64,000 nt of DNA from Fibrobacter sp. UBA1765 (GCA_002314675.1 DCGZ01000136.1:3160-67159); one strand, 5' to 3'; numbered from the stretch's first letter, positions 1 to 8,195 are shown. The notes: generated from the letters alone by a model not told the origin. Made by a program: numbers and translations.

Positions 1-492
1 TGCTGCGTTTTCTCCTATAGTTTCATTTTTGCTAGGCCAAAGCACGATGAAGCTGTAATCGGCGAATTTTATAGTGTCTCCGCGACCAATATACTTGGGC
101 TGGATTTTTCTTGCAAGGGACAGGCTTAAAACGCTGTCCTTGAACGATGTCGTCGTGTCGCTTCCAAGGTAGAGCTCCTTAAAGTCTATGCCTGATTTTA
201 GTGCGCCTATTTCAAGAAGTCCTCCAACATGGTCTCTATGTAAATGGCTTATGGTTATCCATTCAAGGCTTGTTGCGCCATGCGCTTTTAAGGCATCAAT
301 GACTTTTACGGAATCGGGGCCTGTGTCGAACATGGCGTATTTATCGCCAATGTTTAAAAGAACAGCAAGACCTTGCGAAACGTCGAGCATGTAGATTTTT
401 AGCTTATCCTGTTTGTTTGCGCTTGTCGCGTCGCTATTGCAAGAGCAAAGGATTGTTGCGATGAACGTTGCCAAAATGAAGAATTTGTACAT
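1..492 (-). CDS. ComEC-like metallo-beta-lactamase-fold lipoprotein, 3' end outside window
   Basis: I translated this directly; 164 codons are open from ATG at 492 down to base 1, so the C-terminus is missing. The N-terminus is a lipoprotein signal peptide: a hydrophobic stretch ending in L-C-S-C, with lipid-bearing Cys18. Residues 56-59 (D-T-G-P) and the metal-binding motif H-L-H-R-D-H at 83-88 are typical of the metallo-beta-lactamase fold, and the MLDVSQG start of the domain resembles the hydrolase domain of ComEC. Proteins of this kind are probably periplasmic or membrane-attached hydrolases (nucleotide or phosphodiester substrates are suspected). No competence-type membrane domain is visible in this part. 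Substrate unknown. Confidence 0.8.
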   Translation of the reverse strand, partial: MYKFFILATFIATILCSCNSDATSANKQDKLKIYMLDVSQGLAVLLNIGDKYAMFDTGPDSVKVIDALKAHGATSLEWITISHLHRDHVGGLLEIGALKSGIDFKELYLGSDTTTSFKDSVLSLSLARKIQPKYIGRGDTIKFADYSFIVLWPSKNETIGENAA

Positions 493-670
493 ATTGTAAT
501 CCTGGAAAAAGTTGTTGACGGGTAAGAAAAATCTGTTTTTGGCTATATAGAAACGCTTTTTATGGCATTTTTGACACAAAAATTTTGTAAAAAGGTTTAA
601 ACTTGAGTTGAAGAGCCTAAATTGCGCCCTGTTTGCGCTGAATAAGATGCTTCTTTCTCGTTTTCTTTAC

Positions 671-678
671 TATCTTTG
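671..678 (+). promoter_or_regulatory. Promoter element TAnnTTTG (TATCTTTG)
   Basis: TATCTTTG lies 17 bases upstream of the ATG at 696 and fits the -7 consensus TAnnTTTG known for Bacteroidetes sigma factors. A Shine-Dalgarno-like AGAGG sits between it and the start codon. Confidence 0.45.
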
Positions 679-695
679 CCACCAAAGAGGTTTTT

Positions 696-1076
696 ATGCA
701 GTTACCTAAGTACAAGAAGAAGAAGCGCATTAAGTTGAAAGTCTGCCAGGAACCGGGCTGTGGCCGCGAATTCTGGGGACATCCGATTGCAAAGTACTGC
801 GAACTTCACCGCGATATCAAGGCTCGTGCAAAGCAGAAAAAGGATATCGAGAATATCGAATCCCGCAATATCATTATTCGCCACAATTACACAGAAACCA
901 TGGACTTGCCGTTCAAGTGCTGCTTGCCAGGCTGCGATAATGAATTTGACATCAAACTTTACCCGAAGCAGTTCGTGTACCCGCGTTTTTGCATGGAACA
1001 CCGCAACGACTTTAAGCGTGCTAACTTTATGCGTATTATGGCAAAAAAGGTTGTTGACGACGAGGAAGAAGAATAA
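696..1076 (+). CDS. Small protein with two zinc-ribbon-like Cys/His motifs
   Basis: The protein has 126 residues and no signal peptide, so it is probably cytoplasmic. Two similar putative zinc sites are visible: Cys17-x4-Cys22-x12-Cys35-x2-His38 and Cys76-x3-Cys80-x18-Cys99-x2-His102, each of the pattern C-x-P-G-C followed later by C-x-x-H. The N-terminus is very Lys/Arg-rich (residues 5-15) and the C-terminus is acidic, ending in DDEEEE. This suggests a nucleic-acid-binding or ribosome-associated protein, but that is inference. I do not recognise a named family. It is monocistronic, with its own promoter-like element and tRNA-His downstream. Confidence 0.8.
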   Translation: MQLPKYKKKKRIKLKVCQEPGCGREFWGHPIAKYCELHRDIKARAKQKKDIENIESRNIIIRHNYTETMDLPFKCCLPGCDNEFDIKLYPKQFVYPRFCMEHRNDFKRANFMRIMAKKVVDDEEEE

Positions 1077-1100
1077 TTTTCGAAATTTTTAGCGTAACCC

Positions 1101-1130
1101 TTGACAAATGCTGTTAGTTTGGTATATTTG
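1101..1130 (+). promoter_or_regulatory. Promoter of tRNA-His
   Basis: A TTGACA box (1101-1106) and TATATTTG (1123-1130) precede the tRNA. TATATT is 16 bp from TTGACA, and the same bases satisfy TAnnTTTG. The tRNA 5' end follows 14 bases later. This is the cleanest promoter in the window. Confidence 0.75.
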
Positions 1131-1144
1131 GGTCGCTAAATCAT

Positions 1145-1219
1145 GGTGGGTGTAGCTCAATTGGTTAGAGTCCCAGATTGTGATTCTGGTTGTTGTCGGT
1201 TCAAGTCCGGTTACCCACC
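1145..1219 (+). tRNA. tRNA-His (anticodon GTG)
   Basis: The sequence folds as a cloverleaf: acceptor GTGGGTG (1146-1152) pairs with TACCCAC (1212-1218), the D-arm starts TAGCTC, anticodon GTG is at 1180-1182, and the T-arm carries GGTTCAAGTCC. The extra G at 1145 opposite C1219 is the G-1 residue characteristic of tRNA-His. The 3' CCA is not encoded. Confidence 0.95.
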
Positions 1220-1232
1220 CGAAAGCTAAAAG

Positions 1233-1262
1233 ACCTCGCAGTTCGCTGCGAGGTTCTTTTTT
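1233..1262 (+). terminator. Rho-independent terminator of tRNA-His
   Basis: The stem ACCTCGCAG / CTGCGAGGT closes a TTCG loop (1233-1254) and is followed by a T-rich run. Confidence 0.9.
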
Positions 1263-1340
1263 TGTATTTCTGAAAACGAAAGTCACCTGCTTCGCCGGTG
1301 GAATTTTTTTTGTGCGTGTTTTGTCGCTTAGAGTCGCAAC

Positions 1341-1613
1341 TAGTACCTGGAAAATGAAGTGTGGCGAGATTTTCCAAGCATCCTCGTAGTATTAAAGAGC
1401 TTTGAAGACAAGTTTTGTACCATATTGAACACAAAATGTTGAATATTCATGCTTCTTTATGGTACTAAATAGGGAAAAATATTGGTTTTGGTACCAAAAC
1501 TTTAGGAATAATGCCTTTAAAGTGTGGCTTAGGGTTGCAATTCATGGTACTAAAGAGTAAAAAACATTGGGCTTAGTACCATCAGGATTGGAAAATGCGA
1601 GACTTGGTACTAT
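1341..1613. repeat. Cluster of GGTACTA / TAGTACC motifs
   Basis: The gap between the tRNA terminator and the sigma gene (about 1263-1688) has no convincing gene but holds seven GGTAC-centred motifs: TAGTACC 1341, TTGTACCAT 1415, ATGGTACTAAA 1459, TTGGTACCAAAA 1488 (palindromic), ATGGTACTAAA 1544, TTAGTACCAT 1574 and TTGGTACTA 1604. They occur in both orientations with irregular spacing (about 28-74 bp). Function unknown; an operator array or a decayed repeat is possible. Confidence 0.6.
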
Positions 1614-1688
1614 TCTGTGCAAAAAAATAACAAGGCTAAGGCGAACAAGGAACTGCGGCTTGAACTGTGACCCGTGGTTACAAAAATA

Positions 1689-1717
1689 AAGGCTATGCCC
1701 AAATGGTGCATAGCCTT
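1689..1717 (-). terminator. Terminator of the sigma-factor gene
   Basis: A 10-bp stem, AAGGCTATGC / GCATAGCCTT, with a 9-base loop is followed on the minus strand by a TATTTTTG tail, 20 bases after the sigma gene stop. Confidence 0.8.
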
Positions 1718-1736
1718 AAATTTATTTCTGTTGCAA

Positions 1737-2549
1737 TTACTTGTTGATTGCTGCGAGGAACGCGTCCTTCTTTTCTTGGAGGTATTCCTGCTTGTTGCAC
1801 TTGCGAATACGGCGGAGAGCCTGGTCACGCAACTGGCGGACACGTTCGTGAGAAATGTTCATGGATTCGCCGACTTCACGGAGCGTTTGCGGGGCTTCTT
1901 GGTTAATGCCGAAGATGCCTGTAATAACGCGGGCTTCGCGTTCCGGGAGCTGATCCATGAGGTCGCGTGCGAGTGCTTCAACGCTCTGGATTTCAGAATC
2001 GTTTTCTGGGTTGGTTACGGAACCATCTGCCAAGACTTCGGCGTATGTTGCCTTGGAGTCTGCCTTGAGCGGACTATCGAAGGAAACGCCGCGCTGGCCG
2101 ATCTGGATGAGTTCACGAATCTTTTCGTTGATTTCCTTACCGCGGGACTGTTCGTGCAATGCCTTGCGGACAAGCAAGTGCTGGTTTGCCGGCAAGCGGA
2201 TAAGGTTACCCTGTTCGTTGATTGCACGGGTAATGTAAGCCTTGATCCACCATACGCCGTAGCTGATGAATTTAAGACCGCGGGTATGTTCAAAGGATTC
2301 GATTGCTCGCACAAGACCCATAGCGCCTTCGCTAACGAGGTCCGGGAGTGGAATCGGGCAACCACGGTACTGGATAGCCACCTTAAGAACAAAGCGCATG
2401 TTTGCAGAAATAAGACGCTTCCTTGCGACCTTGTCACCTTCTTTTGCTCGCTGGAAGAGAATTTGTTCTTCTTCGCGGGAAAGCGGTGCTGTCTTGCGGA
2501 TATCTTCAAGATAACGCTTGAGGGTCGAATCTGTAGAATCTATATGCAT
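1737..2549 (-). CDS. RNA polymerase sigma-70 family factor, RpoD-like
   Basis: The protein has 270 residues, about the size of the short RpoD proteins of Bacteroidetes and much shorter than E. coli RpoD. Region 1.2 is at about 9-40, and region 2 at about 50-115 with the core-binding and -10-melting block (SYGVWWIKAYI, about 97-107). Region 3 is in the middle and region 4 has a helix-turn-helix at about 226-253 (NISHERVRQLRDQALRR). It could be the primary factor or a stationary-phase (group 2) one; sequence alone does not decide. The Shine-Dalgarno-like AAGGAG is rather far (about 19 bases) from the chosen ATG. It is transcribed divergently from the NifA-like activator. Confidence 0.92.
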   Translation of the reverse strand: MHIDSTDSTLKRYLEDIRKTAPLSREEEQILFQRAKEGDKVARKRLISANMRFVLKVAIQYRGCPIPLPDLVSEGAMGLVRAIESFEHTRGLKFISYGVWWIKAYITRAINEQGNLIRLPANQHLLVRKALHEQSRGKEINEKIRELIQIGQRGVSFDSPLKADSKATYAEVLADGSVTNPENDSEIQSVEALARDLMDQLPEREARVITGIFGINQEAPQTLREVGESMNISHERVRQLRDQALRRIRKCNKQEYLQEKKDAFLAAINK

Positions 2550-2806
2550 ACTTATAAAACCTGCTCCTTAGAATTCAATCTAAGTTCGCGCTTCAATATA
2601 TATTTTTCTTTGAAAAGGGCAATAATGTTTTTTTTGTTAATTGACCTCTCGCGCGCCGCAATTTAAAAAATTTTACTCCACTATGCAATGTTTATTGGCT
2701 TTTTAGCCCTTTTTATTGCGAAAAAACGCAATTTATAGCATTTTGTAAAAAAAATAGTAAGAAAAAGCAAGTAATAAAAAAGTTTTGTTGGTCTACTATT
2801 TTAATG

Positions 2807-2835
2807 ACATATTTGTATTATTAAGTCAAATATGT
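2807..2835. promoter_or_regulatory. Inverted repeat upstream of the NifA-like gene
   Basis: ACATATTTG (2807-2815) and CAAATATGT (2827-2835) form a perfect 9-bp inverted repeat with an 11-base spacer, ending 17 bases before the ATG at 2853. It could be an operator, for instance for autoregulation, or a leader hairpin. Confidence 0.45.
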
Positions 2836-2852
2836 AGCAAAATGAGGCCGCC

Positions 2853-4382
2853 ATGACTCCGGATATCGATAGAAAGCTAAAAGAACTGGAACTCCTTTAC
2901 GATATCAGCTGTATCCTTGATGAAAACCTGGATATGAGCAATGTTGTGCAACCAGTGATGAAAAAATTGGGTGAGTATATGGGAGTCCAGCATGCTACCC
3001 TGACCCTTTATAACAGGCATACGGGTGAAATTTCAACCGAACTTGCCGAAGGCCTTACAACGCAACAGGCTAAAAAGGGGCGCTACAAGGTAGGCGAGGG
3101 TATTACCGGTAAGGTTGTAGAAACTGGCAAGGCAATCGTGGTTCCGTCTGTTAGCAAGGATCCGAATTACCTTGATAGAACCGGCCGTGGTAAAGATGGC
3201 AACAAGGCTTTTATTTGCGTGCCGATTTCAGTGGACCATGAAGTCGTGGGTACGCTCAGTGCCGATGAACTAAACCCAAGCGAAGAATATCTTAAGGAAG
3301 ACTTGCGCCTTTTGGAAGTTATCGCCCGCATGATCGCTTCGGCTGTGCGCCTCCGCCGTCAGGTTCAAGAAGAATACCAGAGTCTGCAGGCTGAAAACTC
3401 AAGGCTTCGCCAGGAATTAAAGGAACGATTCCGCCCTGCAAACATTGTCGGCAATTCCCGCGAAATGCAGGTCGTGTACGACCAGATTGCTCAAGTTGCA
3501 AAGACTCCTTCGACAGTGCTTATTTTGGGTGAAACCGGAACCGGCAAGGAACTTGTCGCTCAGGCTTTGCATTACAATTCTGACCGCAGCGCAGGCCCGT
3601 TTGTACGTGTACATTGCGCGGCACTCCCGGAAAACATTATTGAAAGTGAATTGTTTGGCCATGAAAAGGGCGCGTTTACCGGTGCTGTAACAGAACGCAA
3701 GGGGCGCTTCGAGGTGGCCGATGGTGGTACGATTTTCCTTGATGAAATTGGTGAAATTTCTCCGGCATTGCAGGTAAAGCTTTTGCGTGTTTTGCAGGAA
3801 CATGAATTTGAGCGTGTCGGAGGATCCAAGACCATTCACGTGAACATTCGCGTGATTGCTGCTACGAATCGTGACTTGCTGCAAATGGTTCATGAAGGTA
3901 CATTCCGTGAAGACTTGTACTATCGCTTGCATATCTTCCCGATTTATGTTCCGCCTCTCAGGAATCGCAAATCCGATATTGCGCAGCTCGTGGACTTTTT
4001 CCTTGAAAAGTACTGCAAGCAAATGAACAAGAACATTCGTCGCGTTTCTACAGGCACGATTGACATGCTTATGAGTTACCATTGGGCTGGCAATGTGCGT
4101 GAACTTGAAAACTGTATCGAGCGCGCTGTTCTTGTGGCCGATGGCGACGTGATTTACCCGCACCATTTGCCGCCAACGCTCCAGACTGCCGAAGCTACGG
4201 ATTCTTCGGTGCGCGGCGATTTGAAGAGCATGGTCGATGCGTATGAACGTGATATCATTAGCGATGCACTTAAGAGTGCTAAGGGCAAGGTCGCGGCTGC
4301 TGCGCGAGCCCTTTCAACAACACAGCGCATTCTTGGTTACAAGATCAAGAACTTAGATATTGACGTTAAGCGCTTTACTTGA
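2853..4382 (+). CDS. Sigma-54-dependent transcriptional activator, NifA-like (GAF-AAA-Fis)
   Basis: The 509-residue protein has the classic three-part bacterial enhancer-binding layout. An N-terminal GAF sensory domain (about 20-170) is followed by a sigma-54-interacting AAA+ domain (about 195-430) with Walker A GETGTGKE (226-233), the sigma-54 contact loop GAFTGA (273-278, intact) and Walker B FLDEIG (295-300). A Fis-type helix-turn-helix lies at the C-terminus (about 465-505). It uses ATP hydrolysis to open sigma-54 promoters. The architecture equals NifA, but no nif genes are nearby, so the regulon is unknown. The start is preceded by GAGG. The GAF ligand cannot be read from sequence. Confidence 0.9.
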   Translation: MTPDIDRKLKELELLYDISCILDENLDMSNVVQPVMKKLGEYMGVQHATLTLYNRHTGEISTELAEGLTTQQAKKGRYKVGEGITGKVVETGKAIVVPSVSKDPNYLDRTGRGKDGNKAFICVPISVDHEVVGTLSADELNPSEEYLKEDLRLLEVIARMIASAVRLRRQVQEEYQSLQAENSRLRQELKERFRPANIVGNSREMQVVYDQIAQVAKTPSTVLILGETGTGKELVAQALHYNSDRSAGPFVRVHCAALPENIIESELFGHEKGAFTGAVTERKGRFEVADGGTIFLDEIGEISPALQVKLLRVLQEHEFERVGGSKTIHVNIRVIAATNRDLLQMVHEGTFREDLYYRLHIFPIYVPPLRNRKSDIAQLVDFFLEKYCKQMNKNIRRVSTGTIDMLMSYHWAGNVRELENCIERAVLVADGDVIYPHHLPPTLQTAEATDSSVRGDLKSMVDAYERDIISDALKSAKGKVAAAARALSTTQRILGYKIKNLDIDVKRFT

Positions 4383-4396
4383 TTTAAAAAAATTGT

Positions 4397-5116
4397 TTAC
4401 TTCCTGGCGATTTTAAATCCTATTCCTATAGAGTAGATTGTTAAATCGTTTTCTAAGTGATCCTCAATGGCGTCATCAACAATGGCGTCATCAACACTGG
4501 CGTGTAGTACGATACCGAGCATGGTGTTTGTGCTTACTCGCCAAAGTTTTCCAGTTTCTAGTCTAAGGCCAAGGCTTATCTCGTCAAATTCTTCGGCGGC
4601 TCCACTCAATACGAGACCTACGGAACCTCCGATGAAAAATCCGTCAAAAGGAGATTCCGGATCGATTATAGGGAAAAGTGTTGCTCCGGGGCCTGCCAAA
4701 AAGCGTGATGATTTGTTTGTCCGTTTGTGTCCCCAGACTGTCGAGGATTTAATTCCGTTTTCTTTATAAGTCCCGTCAAAGGTTGGTTCAAAGTCGATGT
4801 TCCCGTACAGTGCCGCAAATGGTGCTGGTGAAAAACCAAATTTAAAACTTGTTGCGGGACCTATGCCAGAATATTCTTTTTCTACGGAATTGAATTTTCC
4901 GTAATTGAATTTTCCGTAAAAACTGGAATATGCGGCAGTAAGGGAAACGTCCATGTAGAATCCATGTCTTCGCGTAGAATATGGAGTCTCGTAAACATTT
5001 TCCCCAGTTTCTTGTCTTTCCTGTGCGCACGGATTGTAGACTGTGCATAATTTACCTTCCTCCGCAAAGGAAAGTAGTGTAAAAATCAAGATGCAAGCAA
5101 GAACTGAGAATTTCAT
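4397..5116 (-). CDS. Exported beta-barrel-like protein of unknown function
   Basis: The 239-residue protein starts with a signal peptide (about 1-18, cleavage near SFA-EEG). The mature part is rich in alternating aromatic, Gly and polar residues ending in IGIGFKIARK, like an outer-membrane beta-barrel. Two short in-frame direct repeats occur: GKFNYGKFN (near 4890-4918) and DDAIVDDAI (near 4465-4500). A strong AAGGAG ribosome site precedes the ATG. It is the last gene after the two M16 peptidase genes (19-base gap), so probably co-transcribed. No named family recognised. Confidence 0.7.
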   Translation of the reverse strand: MKFSVLACILIFTLLSFAEEGKLCTVYNPCAQERQETGENVYETPYSTRRHGFYMDVSLTAAYSSFYGKFNYGKFNSVEKEYSGIGPATSFKFGFSPAPFAALYGNIDFEPTFDGTYKENGIKSSTVWGHKRTNKSSRFLAGPGATLFPIIDPESPFDGFFIGGSVGLVLSGAAEEFDEISLGLRLETGKLWRVSTNTMLGIVLHASVDDAIVDDAIEDHLENDLTIYSIGIGFKIARK

Positions 5117-5135
5117 GCAGAAAACTCCTTGATCC

Positions 5136-6719
5136 TTATGGCCTCATGTCAAGGGAATCCAGCGGAATGATGGTAACGTTGCCGAGACTTTCTAGGACTG
5201 CCTTTGGTGCGACGACGGAAATGGTCATCTTGCTGTAGTCAAAGTACTTGGCTGTCATTGCCTTTACATCTTCTGCCGTGACTGCATTGATTTCGCGAAC
5301 GTATTCATCGAAGTGGTCCATCTTTTTGCCGACAAATTCATTGTCTGCAAAAGTGCCGGCAGTTTCCTCTGCCGTAGAGAACATGCTTGGCAAGCTTTCG
5401 ATGAGCGTCTTTTTAGCCAATGCAAGTTCAGCTTCTGTTGGACCTTCTGCGGCGAGCTTTTCAATTTCTTGCTTAATCAAGTCAAGGGCCTGTTTGGCAC
5501 TTTCAATTTTTGTTTGCAAGGCGATAGTCGTGAGTGCGGTGTCGTTGTAGCTGTTGCCGACTGTGCTATAGATGCTGTAGGCAAGGCCATTGTTGGAACG
5601 CACCTGTTCCATGAGTCGTGAAGAGAAACTGCCTCCGCCAAGAATGAAGCTTGCGACAACAGCCTTGTAATAGTCCGGGTGCGGGCGCTTGATGAATGGC
5701 TGGTTTAGGGCTATGTTTGCTTGCGTTACTTCGCGGTCCACACCATAGATTCCTGGCTTGTTCAAAAGGATTGTTGTTTCTGCCGTGTCTAAAGTTTTTG
5801 CAGGTTCAACATTCCAGTTCTTGAAATAGTCTGTGAGGAATGCAATTACGCTGTCTCGCGGCAAGTCGCCTGCGAACGAGAATACGATTCTGTTCGGTGT
5901 GAATTTTCCCGGTGCGAACTTTTGCAAGTCGGCTACAGAAACCTTCTTGTATTCTTCTGCGTTTGCGTCCCAGAGACGCGGGGAACTCTGGTAATTAACC
6001 TTTGCTTTTAATGCGCCGAGAACTGCGGCCGGAGTGTCAAAGCGACGTTCGTATGCCGTTACAAAGTTTGCCTTCTGGATTTCGAGCCTTGCGCTGTCAA
6101 AAGCGGGCTTTGTGAAAATGTCGCGGGCCATGTTCGCCGTGCTGTAGAAGTCCCTAGAAAGACTGTTCACGCTAAAATGGCTGGAACGTGTGCCTACGCC
6201 ACCGCCAATGCCTGCGCTGATGAATTCCAGGGAGTCGTCGATTGCCTGTGCGCTCATGACCTTGGAACCACCGTTCTTGAACATTCCCGAAAGAATTTCC
6301 TTGGTGGCGATTTCTTCGGCAGATTTTGGAACTGTGTATTCACGGAACATTACGCTAAGGCTTGCAAGTGGCAAGGACTTGTCTTCTACGATGTAGCCTG
6401 TGATGCTATCTGAAATTACGACGCGGTATGTTTCTGGACGAGGTACAATGTACTTGAATTCTGGGTATTGAATATCCTGGTACTTTGCTGGGTTCTGCGG
6501 CTCGCTAGCATTGTTTAGTACTACGCTATCTTTGGCAACGCTAATTTCTGGAGCCTGCTTTGTGGCTTCCGTTGTCGGAGTCGTGCTTGCACAACCGCAG
6601 AACAATGAAATTAAGAAAATGGAAAATAGGGCGGCAATAATTCTCTCGTTTCTCGTCTCTCGTCTTTCGTCTCTCGTCTTTCGTCTCTCGTCTCTCGTCT
6701 CTCGTCTTTCGTCTCTCAT
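5136..6719 (-). CDS. M16 family (insulinase-like) lipoprotein, non-catalytic partner, with heptad-repeat leader
   Basis: The 527-residue protein has two M16-type halves but no HxxEH zinc motif at the expected place, so it should be the inactive partner of the adjacent M16 peptidase. Hydrophobic residues at about 28-41 lead into F-C-G-C, a lipobox. Residues 1-26 are the charged repeat RDERRET/RDERRKT, encoded by a 7-bp tandem array, and the ATG lies in the last array unit. No other start codon exists between the array and the hydrophobic stretch, so the array must be translated if the lipoprotein is made. The start overlaps the stop of the upstream M16 gene by one base (TAATG), suggesting translational coupling. 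Confidence 0.85.
   Translation of the reverse strand: MRDERRETRDERRKTRDERRETRNERIIAALFSIFLISLFCGCASTTPTTEATKQAPEISVAKDSVVLNNASEPQNPAKYQDIQYPEFKYIVPRPETYRVVISDSITGYIVEDKSLPLASLSVMFREYTVPKSAEEIATKEILSGMFKNGGSKVMSAQAIDDSLEFISAGIGGGVGTRSSHFSVNSLSRDFYSTANMARDIFTKPAFDSARLEIQKANFVTAYERRFDTPAAVLGALKAKVNYQSSPRLWDANAEEYKKVSVADLQKFAPGKFTPNRIVFSFAGDLPRDSVIAFLTDYFKNWNVEPAKTLDTAETTILLNKPGIYGVDREVTQANIALNQPFIKRPHPDYYKAVVASFILGGGSFSSRLMEQVRSNNGLAYSIYSTVGNSYNDTALTTIALQTKIESAKQALDLIKQEIEKLAAEGPTEAELALAKKTLIESLPSMFSTAEETAGTFADNEFVGKKMDHFDEYVREINAVTAEDVKAMTAKYFDYSKMTISVVAPKAVLESLGNVTIIPLDSLDMRP
6643..6719 (-). repeat. Heptanucleotide tandem array (11 units) inside the start of the M16 lipoprotein gene
   Basis: On the plus strand, eleven consecutive 7-bp units read CTCTCGT or CTTTCGT with only two imperfect copies (TTCTCGT at 6650, CTCTCAT at 6713). 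The terminal unit supplies the start codon. Translated, 21 bp equal one 7-residue repeat. The same unit (CTCGTCT in another phase) occurs in the intergenic arrays at 17248 and 56981. Confidence 0.95.
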
Positions 6720-8191
6720 TACTTGCCCTCCTCCGCGTTTTCATCTTTCAGCAAAATGCCCGTAGTGGATTTTTTCTTTACGAATGTTTTCTTTGCGACA
6801 GCTTGTACCTGTTCTGCAGAAACTTCGTCGAGTTTGTCTGCCCAGTTCAAGAAGATTTTGTAGTCGCCATACATTTCGTACCAGGCAAGCATTGTTGCTA
6901 CGTTCTCCATGTCACGGAGTGCGCGGACTGTACCCGCATAGGCCACATTCTTTACCTTTTGAAAATCACGTGTACTCACGGTTTCGTTCTTCAATTTTTC
7001 AAGTTCTTCCCAAACAATCTTTTCCACCTTTTCTGGGTCAGCGTCCGGACGCATCTGAACGGTAACGCTGAATTCAGAAACGTACTTGTTCGGGCTGTTG
7101 CTTGCCTTTGCGCTCACTGCGAGTTTTTCTGTTTCTACAAGTCGCTTGTAGAGCCTGCCAGCCTTGCCGTTCAAAACACCTTCGGCAATGTCGAGTGCGT
7201 AGATTTCAGGGTCGCCAACTTCTGGAGTCTTGAATACAACGGTAAACAAGTTCGGGGCGTCCTTCCTGCGTACAACAAGTCGTTTTTCTCCAGCCTGTTC
7301 GGGGTCGCGAATCGTGAGCGTCGGGAACTTTTCGCCAGCAGGGATTGCATCAAAGTATTTGTGAATCAATTCCATTGTTGCCGTTGTATCAATATCGCCT
7401 GCGAGTACAAGAATTGCGTTGCGCGGCTTGTAATACTTGCGGTAATGTTCTTCGGCCTGTTCGCGAGTCAAGTTTTCGATATCAGATGGCCAACCGATTG
7501 TCGGAACACGATACGGGAATGCTTCGTAGATCATGGAATTCATGGTCTCGTAAAAACGACCCGTTGGGCGGTCGTCATAGCGCATGCGGCGTTCTTCGCG
7601 AACAACGTCACGTTCGAAGTAGAACTCTCTAAGGATTGCGTTTTGCATGCGGTCGGATTCAAGCCACATGAAAAGTTCAATCTTGTCTTTCGGGAGTGTG
7701 ACGATGTAGGCTGTCATCAAGTCTGTTGTGAACGCGTTGAGGCCTGTGCCACCAGCAGCCTGGTAAGCTCCCCAGAGTTCTTCCTTTACAAGAATCTTGC
7801 GGTGCTCTTCCATGGTTTCGTCAAATTCCTTGCCGAGCTTTGCAACGGTGCTTGTATCGCCAGCAAATTTTGCGTCGCGAATCAATGCTTGCAGAGAGTC
7901 TTCCTTTGCCATGAATTTGGCGTCTGCAATGCTATCGGTAACGCCGACCTTCTTTGTGCCCTTGAATAGTTCATGTTCCAGCAAGTGCGCAAGCCCGGAA
8001 CCGCCCGGAACTTCGTGTACGGAGCCTGTTACATAGAACAGGCGACAGCTCACCGTAGGAGCCTGTGCGTTTGGGTGCAAAAGGACTGTCAAGCCGTTGT
8101 CAAGGACTTCCTTGTGAACTGGCAAATTGACTGCAAAAACGTTTGTCGCAAAAATGGCGGCGCATGCGCCAAGCAAATGAGAAATTTTCAT
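6719..8191 (-). CDS. M16 family zinc metallopeptidase (catalytic partner)
   Basis: The 490-residue protein has a signal peptide (about 1-20, NVFA-VN), so it acts in the periplasm or at the envelope. The inverted zinc-binding motif H-L-L-E-H is at residues 69-73, inside the conserved LAHLLEHELFKG context, and a downstream Glu-rich helix (REERRMRYD) provides the third ligand region. Paired M16B genes, one active and one inactive, commonly form heterodimers that degrade small peptides. Together with the downstream gene it fits this plan. A TATATTTG element ends only four bases before the ATG, so the transcript may be nearly leaderless. Confidence 0.92.
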   Translation of the reverse strand: MKISHLLGACAAIFATNVFAVNLPVHKEVLDNGLTVLLHPNAQAPTVSCRLFYVTGSVHEVPGGSGLAHLLEHELFKGTKKVGVTDSIADAKFMAKEDSLQALIRDAKFAGDTSTVAKLGKEFDETMEEHRKILVKEELWGAYQAAGGTGLNAFTTDLMTAYIVTLPKDKIELFMWLESDRMQNAILREFYFERDVVREERRMRYDDRPTGRFYETMNSMIYEAFPYRVPTIGWPSDIENLTREQAEEHYRKYYKPRNAILVLAGDIDTTATMELIHKYFDAIPAGEKFPTLTIRDPEQAGEKRLVVRRKDAPNLFTVVFKTPEVGDPEIYALDIAEGVLNGKAGRLYKRLVETEKLAVSAKASNSPNKYVSEFSVTVQMRPDADPEKVEKIVWEELEKLKNETVSTRDFQKVKNVAYAGTVRALRDMENVATMLAWYEMYGDYKIFLNWADKLDEVSAEQVQAVAKKTFVKKKSTTGILLKDENAEEGK

Positions 8192-8195
8192 GTTT

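Noticed and set aside
1..492. Beta-lactamase or full ComEC
   Set aside because: The HxHxDH motif shows the metallo-beta-lactamase fold only; a lipoprotein signal replaces the ComEC membrane domain in the visible part.
1260..1740. CRISPR-like array suggested by repeated GGTACTA words
   Set aside because: Motifs are only 7-12 bp, in both orientations and irregularly spaced; no long direct repeats or uniform spacers.
2853..4382. Nitrogen-fixation regulator NifA proper
   Set aside because: The architecture fits, but no nif genes are in the window and the GAF-AAA-Fis layout is shared by many activators.
6803..7969. Long plus-strand frame of about 388 codons opposite the M16 peptidase gene
   Set aside because: It is the antisense shadow of a gene with clear HLLEH peptidase motifs; Cys- and Val-rich translation without domains.
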